From an uncultured Moheibacter sp. (GTDB lineage Bacteria > Bacteroidota > Bacteroidia > Flavobacteriales > Weeksellaceae): 16,334 bases of DNA. Positions 7,106-13,104 of the stretch are shown one piece after another. Position 1 is the stretch's first letter; each line of letters begins with the position of its first letter. The notes beneath the pieces were generated by a model. The model was not told the origin of the DNA. It ran no database searches and saw only the letters and a list, made by a program, of their open reading frames with translations. Made by a program: the position numbers and the translations under genes. The DNA lies in NCBI GenBank assembly GCA_937875605.1, contig CALLXZ010000063.1, forward strand, positions 1-16,334, given 5' to 3'.

Positions 7106-8176
7106 GTGAACATTTCTGCCATCAAAAAACAAAACCAATATTTCTTCAGCACATTGGTGGTACTGGTGGTTTCGGGCATTTGTTATCTGTTGCGGGATTA
7201 TATCGATTATCGGATTGTGGCTTTACTGCTTTTTCTGATTGTTTCCATTTTTGCCGTATTGTATGATGTGATCCCGGTGATCATTTCGGCGGTTTTGAGC
7301 GCTTTTATACTCAATGTATTTTTCATAGATCCCGTATTCCATTATAAAATAGACAGTTCGGAAAACGCATTACTCTTTTTTATTTACTTGGGAATTGCGG
7401 TTATAAATGCCATTTTTACCGACAGAATTCGTAAGCAACGCAAAAAACTATACGAAAAAGAAGAAAAAGAAAACACGCTGAAACTGTATGAAACCCTTTT
7501 GAATTCTCTTTCACATGAACTACGGATTCCCATCACCACTATCATAGGCTCGGTCGATACGCTGAAAGAACATTCGTTTCAGTTGACTGAACAAAACAGA
7601 TCGGAATTGCTGGATGAAATCCAGGATGCAGGATTTCGGTTAAATGATCAGGTTGAAAAATTATTGAATATGAGTCGTTTGGAAGCTGGTTCCTTGAAAC
7701 TTAACAAAGATTGGACCGACATAAATGAACTCATTTTTTTATGCATTTCCAAATTGACCAATACCCGTTATCATATCCTCGAATTTCAACCCGATGATGA
7801 CTTGCCCTTATTTAAAATAGATGGCGGACTTATGGAACAAATCATCAATGGATTATTACAAAATGCCTTAAAATACACTCCTTCCGGTTCCAAAATCTGG
7901 ATCGAAGCAAAAGAAGAAAATGATCAATTGATTTTAAAAATATCTGATAATGGCGTAGGTTTTCCCGAAGATAAATTGGAGAAAGTTTTTGAAAAATTTT
8001 ACCGGCTTCCCAATTCCGGAACAGGTGGAACAGGACTTGGACTTTCCATTGTCAAGGGCTTTACCGAAATACAAGGCGGAACGGTTTTCCTTATAAATCA
8101 ATCCAATGGAGGAGCTTGCTTTACCATCAAAATACCGGCAGAAACTTCTTATTTAAAGAATTTGAAAAATGAATAA
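7106..8176 (+). CDS. kdpD: Short KdpD-type sensor histidine kinase (DUF4118 membrane domain plus kinase core)
   Basis: 356 residues. Hydrophobic helices at about 12-30, 36-52, 54-72 and 86-105, with NVFFIDPVFHY between the last two, match the four-helix DUF4118 region of KdpD. The kinase core follows: H-box SLSHELRIP with phosphoacceptor H137, N-box N253 (LLQNALKYTP), G1 box D281-G285 (DNGVGF), F-box FEKFYR and G2 box GTGGTGLGLS at about 305-314. Full KdpD proteins are about 900 residues; the N-terminal KdpD and universal-stress-protein domains are missing here and are not encoded upstream. The start is GTG: an in-frame stop lies at 7076-7078 and no ATG comes between. It overlaps kdpE by 8 bases, so the pair is translationally coupled. 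Its role is probably sensing potassium or ionic state and phosphorylating the KdpE-like regulator. There is no kdpFABC in the window; kup follows instead. Confidence 0.88.
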   Translation: MNISAIKKQNQYFFSTLVVLVVSGICYLLRDYIDYRIVALLLFLIVSIFAVLYDVIPVIISAVLSAFILNVFFIDPVFHYKIDSSENALLFFIYLGIAVINAIFTDRIRKQRKKLYEKEEKENTLKLYETLLNSLSHELRIPITTIIGSVDTLKEHSFQLTEQNRSELLDEIQDAGFRLNDQVEKLLNMSRLEAGSLKLNKDWTDINELIFLCISKLTNTRYHILEFQPDDDLPLFKIDGGLMEQIINGLLQNALKYTPSGSKIWIEAKEENDQLILKISDNGVGFPEDKLEKVFEKFYRLPNSGTGGTGLGLSIVKGFTEIQGGTVFLINQSNGGACFTIKIPAETSYLKNLKNE

Positions 8177-8846
8177 ATCGGAAATTCTGGTTATAGAAGA
8201 CGAACCCCAAATTCGTAAATTATTGGAAATCAATTTAGAAAGCAATGGTTTTAAGACTATATTAGCCTCGACCGGAAAAGAAGGATTGACACTGGCGTCT
8301 TCGCATCTTCCGGATTTGATTTTGTTGGACTTGGGACTTCCGGATGCCAATGGTCATGATCTTTTAAAAGAACTCAGGCTTTGGTACGGAAAAGCCATCA
8401 TCATATTATCAGTTCAGAAAACGGAATCGGACATCGTCAAAGCTTTGGATAATGGTGCGACAGATTATTTGGTCAAGCCATTTCGTACAGGCGAATTGAT
8501 GGCGAGAATCCGTTCGGCTATCCGAAGAAATAATTCAGAAACCGATTCTCCAAAATTTGCCATGGATAGTTTGGAAATTGATTTTCCGGCAAGAACTGTT
8601 ACCAAAGACGGAGAATTCATAAAACTCACAACAACGGAATTTAATCTGCTTTCGCTTCTTGTCAAAAACGAGGGAAGAGTTTTAACGCATCAATTCATCC
8701 TAAAAGAAATCTGGGGCGTCGGCTACCAAACCGAAACGCAGTATTTACGTGTTTTTGTGGGACAACTTCGTAAAAAGATTGAGGAAAACCCAAACCAACC
8801 GCGGCATATCATTACCGAAAGTGGCGTGGGGTATAGGTTTCAATAA
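8169..8846 (+). CDS. kdpE: KdpE-like response regulator (OmpR/PhoB class)
   Basis: 225 residues. The receiver domain (about 4-120) has the acidic pair E10/D11, phosphoacceptor D54 in ILLDLGLPD, S81 and K103 in LVKPF. The C-terminal winged-helix domain (about 130-225) ends with LRVFVGQLRKKIEENP and PRHIITESGVGYRF, very close to the end of E. coli KdpE, which supports a KdpE assignment over a generic OmpR-like one. It starts inside the last codons of the kinase gene (ATGAATAA overlap). The likely target is the kup leader just downstream, which carries two KdpE-like direct repeats. That link is inference from position and motif. Confidence 0.92.
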   Translation: MNKSEILVIEDEPQIRKLLEINLESNGFKTILASTGKEGLTLASSHLPDLILLDLGLPDANGHDLLKELRLWYGKAIIILSVQKTESDIVKALDNGATDYLVKPFRTGELMARIRSAIRRNNSETDSPKFAMDSLEIDFPARTVTKDGEFIKLTTTEFNLLSLLVKNEGRVLTHQFILKEIWGVGYQTETQYLRVFVGQLRKKIEENPNQPRHIITESGVGYRFQ

Positions 8847-8884
8847 AAACTTACAAATTCATTGGAAATTTTAAAACAACCATC

Positions 8885-8933
8885 TTTATAAAATCTTTAT
8901 ACATTCCGACCAAAACTTTATTAGGATTTTATA
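8885..8933. promoter_or_regulatory. Two KdpE-like direct-repeat boxes upstream of kup
   Basis: Box 1 is TTTATA (8885-8890), five bases, TTTATA (8896-8901). Box 2 is TTTATT (8917-8922), five bases, TTTATA (8928-8933). Within each box the repeats are 11 bases apart, as expected for a head-to-tail dimer of an OmpR/PhoB-class regulator; the boxes start 32 bases apart, about three helical turns, so they face the same side of the DNA. Known E. coli KdpE sites have the form TTTATA-N5-TTTACA. The repeats are seen directly; binding by the KdpE encoded just upstream is inferred. Confidence 0.6.
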
Positions 8934-8943
8934 CAATCCAACT

Positions 8944-8951
8944 GACATTTG
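8944..8951 (+). promoter_or_regulatory. Possible degenerate -7 element of kup
   Basis: GACATTTG keeps the A and TTTG of TAnnTTTG but lacks the first T. It would start transcription near 8957, 13 bases before the kup ATG. No TTG lies at the -33 position; instead box 2 of the KdpE-like repeats occupies that area, which fits a promoter that depends on an activator. The rest of the 123-base gap (8847-8969) shows no terminator and no other gene. Confidence 0.35.
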
Positions 8952-8969
8952 CATTAGAATTAAAATGCA

Positions 8970-10925
8970 ATGCACAACAAACTTGGATTTAGCCAAAAGG
9001 TAACCGGAGCCACACTTCTCATCGCTTTAGGGATTATTTACGGTGACATCGGCACCAGTCCGCTATACGTTTTCAAAGCTATTATCGGAGATCGCCAAAT
9101 TACCCGGATTCTCATTTACGGTGGTGTTTCATGTGTCTTCTGGACCTTGGTTTTTCAAACCACCATCAAATATGTTTGGCTCACGCTGAAAGCAGATAAT
9201 GAAGGAGAAGGAGGGATTTTTTCCCTTTATTCGTTGGTGCGCCGATACGGAAAAAAATTAGTCATTCCCACCATGATTGGCGCTTCCACACTATTGGCAG
9301 ACGGAATCATCACTCCTGCCGTATCAGTGACTTCCGCCATCGAAGGATTGGAAATGGTCAAAGGGCTGGAGCACATTTCGGTCATCCCGATCGTACTGGG
9401 GATTATTTCCGGGATCTTTCTGATGCAGCGTTTCGGAACGGAAAAAGTCGGAAAAGCATTTGGTCCGATCATGGCAATCTGGTTTTTACTTTTATTTGTC
9501 ATGGGATCTACGTGGATATTCAAATATCCCGATGTTCTTAAAGCGCTCAGTCCGCATTATGCCTATGATTTATTGGTCAATTATCCACACGGATTCTGGC
9601 TTTTAGGTGCCGTTTTTTTATGTACAACCGGAGCTGAAGCGCTTTATTCCGACATGGGGCATTGCGGCAGAAAAAATATCCGGATCACTTGGGGATTTGT
9701 AAAATTGAGTTTGGTGACCAATTATTTAGGACAAGCAGCTTGGTTGCTTCATCAAGAAAACTTACAGTTGGACAGTCGTAATCCTTTTTTTGAAATTATG
9801 CCTGAATGGTTTCTCCTGACCGGAATCATCATTGCAACGCTCGCAGCTATAGTTGCATCCCAAGCATTGATTAGCGGTTCATTTACCTTAATTAATGAAG
9901 CTATCAACTTAAATTTCTGGCAGAAAGCAGCCGTGCGTCAACCTACGGAAACCAAAGGTCAGATTTACATTCCAAGTATCAATTTCATTTTGTGGCTGGG
10001 TTGTATCATCGTAGTCTTATATTTCCAATCTTCAGCTAAAATGGAAGCGGCTTATGGTCTTGCTATCACGATTACCATGCTGATGACTACACTTTTACTT
10101 TACTATTTTTTACGGTTCAAATTAAGATGGAATCCATATATTATAGGTACCATTCTCACTATTTTCATTGTTATAGAAGTAGCATTTTTCATCGCCAACA
10201 TCGTGAAATTCAAAGAAGGAGGTTACATTACGGTCATTGTCGGTGGTCTCTTCTTCCTCGTCATGTACATCACCTATTTTGGAAAAAAAATCAATACACG
10301 TTACACTCGATTTGTGGATTTCGGGAAATATGTTCAATTACTGAAAGAACTGATGACAGACGATTCTATTCCGAAATATACTACGCATTTGGTTTACCTG
10401 ACCAAATCAAATCGAAAAGAACAAGTGGAAAAATCCATAGTGAATTCCATTTTTAACCAAAAACCCAAACGAGCCGATGTGTATTGGTTTTTTCACATCA
10501 ACCGCACCGATAATCCTTACTCGCTTAGTTACGAAGTAATAGAATTAGTAGAGGAAAAAGTTTTCAAGATAGTATTGAACATTGGATTTAGAATTCAGCC
10601 GCGCACTGAATTATGTTTTAAGCAAATCCTGAATAATTTAATTCATAACCAGGAATTTAATCTGCATAAACTGAAAAATAATTCTTTTAAATACCATCAT
10701 TCGCTTGATTTTCAATTTGTTCTGATTGAAAAATATATTTCGGTAGAAAACGAATTCAAACTGCGTGACGGATTCATCATCAAATTGTATTATCTGCTCC
10801 GAAAATATGCACAGCGTGATGAAAAAGCATTTGGTTTAGACAAATCAGATGTACTGATCGAACAGGTTCCATTTGTTTATCAACCCTTACAGGAATTAAA
10901 TTTGACGAGAAAAAAAGGAAATTAG
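8970..10925 (+). CDS. kup: Kup/HAK/KT-family potassium uptake transporter
   Basis: 651 residues, typical for Kup. Family motifs are clear: GIIYGDIGTSPLYVFK (21-36), DNEGEGGIFSLYSLV (77-91), LADGIITPAVSVTSAIEG (109-126) and TTGAEALYSDMGHCG (219-233). About 12 membrane helices cover residues 12-430; the last 210 or so residues are a hydrophilic cytoplasmic tail, as in the family. It should carry out proton-coupled potassium uptake at the inner membrane. Start: ATG at 8970, immediately before the conserved N-terminal KLGFSQKVT segment. Placed directly behind a KdpDE pair, with KdpE-like boxes in its leader, it is likely induced by potassium limitation or osmotic stress. Confidence 0.95.
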   Translation: MHNKLGFSQKVTGATLLIALGIIYGDIGTSPLYVFKAIIGDRQITRILIYGGVSCVFWTLVFQTTIKYVWLTLKADNEGEGGIFSLYSLVRRYGKKLVIPTMIGASTLLADGIITPAVSVTSAIEGLEMVKGLEHISVIPIVLGIISGIFLMQRFGTEKVGKAFGPIMAIWFLLLFVMGSTWIFKYPDVLKALSPHYAYDLLVNYPHGFWLLGAVFLCTTGAEALYSDMGHCGRKNIRITWGFVKLSLVTNYLGQAAWLLHQENLQLDSRNPFFEIMPEWFLLTGIIIATLAAIVASQALISGSFTLINEAINLNFWQKAAVRQPTETKGQIYIPSINFILWLGCIIVVLYFQSSAKMEAAYGLAITITMLMTTLLLYYFLRFKLRWNPYIIGTILTIFIVIEVAFFIANIVKFKEGGYITVIVGGLFFLVMYITYFGKKINTRYTRFVDFGKYVQLLKELMTDDSIPKYTTHLVYLTKSNRKEQVEKSIVNSIFNQKPKRADVYWFFHINRTDNPYSLSYEVIELVEEKVFKIVLNIGFRIQPRTELCFKQILNNLIHNQEFNLHKLKNNSFKYHHSLDFQFVLIEKYISVENEFKLRDGFIIKLYYLLRKYAQRDEKAFGLDKSDVLIEQVPFVYQPLQELNLTRKKGN

Positions 10926-10969
10926 TAAAATCCCTGAGGCAATCCCAAAGAATTTCTTTTGATAATCCG

Positions 10970-10977
10970 TACTTTTG
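10970..10977 (+). promoter_or_regulatory. Candidate -7 element for the flavin/2Fe-2S reductase gene
   Basis: TACTTTTG matches TAnnTTTG and lies 17 bases before the ATG at 10995, implying a leader of about 12 bases. No TTG is present at the -33 position; a small AAAGAA-T-TTCTTT inverted repeat (10947-10959) lies between the -7 and -33 positions. The 69-base gap after kup contains no hairpin with a T run, so kup transcripts may also read through. Confidence 0.5.
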
Positions 10978-10994
10978 CACAAAATTTTCGGTAG

Positions 10995-12044
10995 ATGGAT
11001 TTTCACAAACTCCAAGTCAAAACAATCAAAAAATTAACAACCAATTCGGTCGAAATTACATTTGATATTCCGGAGGAATTGATTCCGGCTTATCATTTTA
11101 AATCAGGACAATACATAACGCTGGACATGGATGGTGCACGACGCGATTATTCGCTTTGCACCAGTCCGTTGGATAAGAAATGGTCTATCGGAATCAAAGC
11201 GGTTTCCAACGGATTTGTGTCGCATTTTCTGAACTCAGAACTGAAAGAAGGCGATTTTTTGCGTGTTTCTACACCTAACGGCCGTTTTGGAATTCCATCT
11301 AAACCCAACGAGAAAAGGACATTGCTGGCATTTGCGGCAGGAAGCGGGATTACTCCTATTTTAAGTATCATTCGCTATACTCTTCAAACCGAAGAATGGG
11401 TAAATTTCTATTTATTTTATTCCAACAAAACTCCGAAAGATGTGATGTTTCTCGAGGAAATTGAAAAATTGAGGGACGAATATCCGAAAAATTTCTTTCC
11501 GCATTTATTCTATACCCAACATAAACTGGAGGATTGGTTATTTGAAGGTCGTTTAAATGCACATAAATTTGAATTGATTTTAAATCAATTGGTGGACATA
11601 AACGAAGTTGATGAAGCGATGGTTTGTGGTCCTAATGAAATGATTCAAGAAATTTCCAATGAAATTTTAAAAGCCGGAATTCCGAAGAAACACATTCACT
11701 TTGAATTGTTTACAATCGATTCCAATCCTTTGGATATTTTACCGGAAGAATTAGACTCGCCCGATGAAGTACAAGTTATGGTAGAATTAGATGGAGAAGT
11801 GAGCGAAGCCATTTGGAACCGTGAAAAAAACCTGATTGATTCGCTTTTAGATGCCGGAATCGATGCGCCTTATTCTTGCAAAGGTGGTATCTGCAGTAGC
11901 TGTATGTGCAAATTGGAAGAAGGCGAAGTAGTTTTAGGTGAGAATTTTATCCTGACAGATTCTGATATAGAGGAAGGGATGATTTTGGCGTGTATTTCCC
12001 GCCCGAAAACCGATAAAATCAAGATTAATTTTGATGATGTTTAA
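10995..12044 (+). CDS. PaaE-like oxidoreductase: ferredoxin-NADP reductase domain fused to a 2Fe-2S ferredoxin domain
   Basis: 349 residues, in three parts. The FAD-binding barrel (about 1-100) has the flavin motif RDYSLCTSP (50-58). The NAD(P)-binding domain (about 105-235) has AAGSGITPILSI (114-125) and the late CGPNEMI motif (211-217). The C-terminal plant-type ferredoxin domain (about 257-349) has cluster ligands C295, C300, C303 and C333 in the C-x4-C-x2-C-x29-C pattern. It would pass electrons from NAD(P)H through FAD to a 2Fe-2S centre and on to a partner. It resembles PaaE, the reductase of phenylacetyl-CoA epoxidase, but no paaABCD genes are near; in Flavobacteriaceae such stand-alone reductases are often simply named ferredoxin-NADP reductase. 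The partner is unknown. Its stop codon overlaps the stop of the opposite-strand SUFU gene. Confidence 0.9.
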   Translation: MDFHKLQVKTIKKLTTNSVEITFDIPEELIPAYHFKSGQYITLDMDGARRDYSLCTSPLDKKWSIGIKAVSNGFVSHFLNSELKEGDFLRVSTPNGRFGIPSKPNEKRTLLAFAAGSGITPILSIIRYTLQTEEWVNFYLFYSNKTPKDVMFLEEIEKLRDEYPKNFFPHLFYTQHKLEDWLFEGRLNAHKFELILNQLVDINEVDEAMVCGPNEMIQEISNEILKAGIPKKHIHFELFTIDSNPLDILPEELDSPDEVQVMVELDGEVSEAIWNREKNLIDSLLDAGIDAPYSCKGGICSSCMCKLEEGEVVLGENFILTDSDIEEGMILACISRPKTDKIKINFDDV

Positions 12045-12598
12045 AATTCAATTCTTTTCCTACTAACTTTTAACGGATCAAATCCCGGATGTTTCCAGAA
12101 TTCTTCCGGACCGATTTCATTATAAAGTGGAATTTCGCTGTTATAAATCGGATACATTCCAGCCAAATTAATTTTATAATCCGTTCCGATATCAATGTTT
12201 AGAAATTCATCTTTTTCAAAAACACTGGGCGCAAAAACCAAAAAAGCATCCATCTCTGAATCCTGACTGATTTTCTGCCCGAAATTAATCGTATTGCCAT
12301 AAGTAAAAGGAGTTTTTCCCCGCAGATGATTGGCGATGTAACCAATCACAATTCCCCAGTCTATATTGTCCGTTTCCACACAAATCGTCAGTTCGGGACG
12401 ACCTAACTTCCAATCCGGATGGTCCACCAATGATAATCCGTAGGTAACAGCCGTCAGATAACCAATCGTAGGATAATCCCGGTAAACGATGGAGGTTACA
12501 TTTTTTACACCTTCGATCAGACTTTCATTTTTGAAGAATTCAGGTTCACGTTTGAAAATAGTATCCAAATGTCCTAAATATTTTTCAACTGGACTCAT
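12041..12598 (-). CDS. Bacterial Suppressor-of-fused (SUFU) domain protein
   Basis: 185 residues from the ATG at 12598. A longer frame to 12715 is open, but its first 39 residues lie wholly over the end of the upstream PLDc_N gene and look like off-frame sequence, so I use the internal start. SUFU-domain features: VTYGLSLVDHP (51-61), the strand GRPELTICVETDN (66-78), WGIVIGYIANHLR (81-93) and the C-terminal FAPSVF...INLAGMYPIYNSEI (122-156). No signal peptide or membrane segment, so cytoplasmic. In bacteria this fold is common in immunity proteins of polymorphic toxins and in stand-alone proteins of unknown role; no toxin gene is visible here. It lies 17 bases after the membrane protein gene, so they are probably cotranscribed. 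Confidence 0.85.
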   Translation of the reverse strand: MSPVEKYLGHLDTIFKREPEFFKNESLIEGVKNVTSIVYRDYPTIGYLTAVTYGLSLVDHPDWKLGRPELTICVETDNIDWGIVIGYIANHLRGKTPFTYGNTINFGQKISQDSEMDAFLVFAPSVFEKDEFLNIDIGTDYKINLAGMYPIYNSEIPLYNEIGPEEFWKHPGFDPLKVSRKRIEF

Positions 12599-12615
12599 AT
12601 ATTCTCGTTTAATAT

Positions 12616-13014
12616 TTAATTGGGAATGATAGGTCTGGGGTCTTTGGATTTGATTTCCACGATCCAATAAATCAACTGACCGATTCCTCCCACAAATGCC
12701 ATGATAAGCACCCAAACGATGCGCATATTACTGTTTTCTCCTTCAAGATTTGGGTTTTTAACCGCATGAATTATAAAATAAATCAGACTGAACAGCGAAA
12801 GAAATAAGGCAAGCATAATCAAAATGAAGAAGACACCGAGCCCGACAAATATTCCGGTTGGCGGAGCCGGGTTTCCTACACTATCCATTTCTTCAAAAGT
12901 GGATACTTGGGTGAAAATAGCAAAGAAAAAAGTAAAATACCCTATAAAAAGCAAGACAAATGCAACCAAAGGTCCAATTGCAAGGAAGGTTTGTAACGAT
13001 TTATTGTTTAACAT
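12616..13014 (-). CDS. Small membrane protein with a PLDc_N-type C-terminal domain
   Basis: 132 residues with three strongly hydrophobic segments: about 10-35, 53-82 and 98-119. The last two, joined by a short polar loop (KNPNLEGENSNMR), resemble the PLDc_N module: a helix, a basic/polar turn, then W-V-L-I-x-A-F-x-G-G-I-G-Q-L-I-Y-W. This module occurs at the N-terminus of cardiolipin synthases but also alone in many small bacterial membrane proteins; there is no HKD catalytic motif here, so no phospholipase activity is implied. It starts 90 bases after the M3 peptidase stop and ends 17 bases before the SUFU gene. That 90-base gap (13015-13104) is AT-rich and shows no terminator or clear TAnnTTTG element. 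Confidence 0.8.
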   Translation of the reverse strand: MLNNKSLQTFLAIGPLVAFVLLFIGYFTFFFAIFTQVSTFEEMDSVGNPAPPTGIFVGLGVFFILIMLALFLSLFSLIYFIIHAVKNPNLEGENSNMRIVWVLIMAFVGGIGQLIYWIVEIKSKDPRPIIPN

Positions 13015-13104
13015 GATTTTTAATTTTTATGATGAAATAGCAATTGAAAAATAATTATTAAATCTTGATTTATTCGAATTAACCTTCACATTTCTTCCTT
13101 CAAA

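Noticed and set aside
8965..9003. 12-codon ORF overlapping the kup start (ATG five bases upstream, other frame)
   Set aside because: Too short to judge, and ATG/TGC repeats arise easily in this sequence; a leader-peptide role has no further support.
10127..10456. 109-residue plus-strand ORF inside kup
   Set aside because: Out of frame within a well-supported kup gene; the His/Tyr-rich composition reflects frame-shifted reading of membrane-protein codons.
12599..12715. N-terminal extension of the SUFU protein by 39 residues
   Set aside because: It lies entirely over the end of the PLDc_N-type gene in another frame and reads as off-frame sequence; the ATG at 12598 directly precedes the normal start of the domain protein.
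12824..13054. 76-residue plus-strand ORF opposite the PLDc_N-type gene
   Set aside because: It is antisense to a supported gene, with no homology that I recognise and no promoter element.
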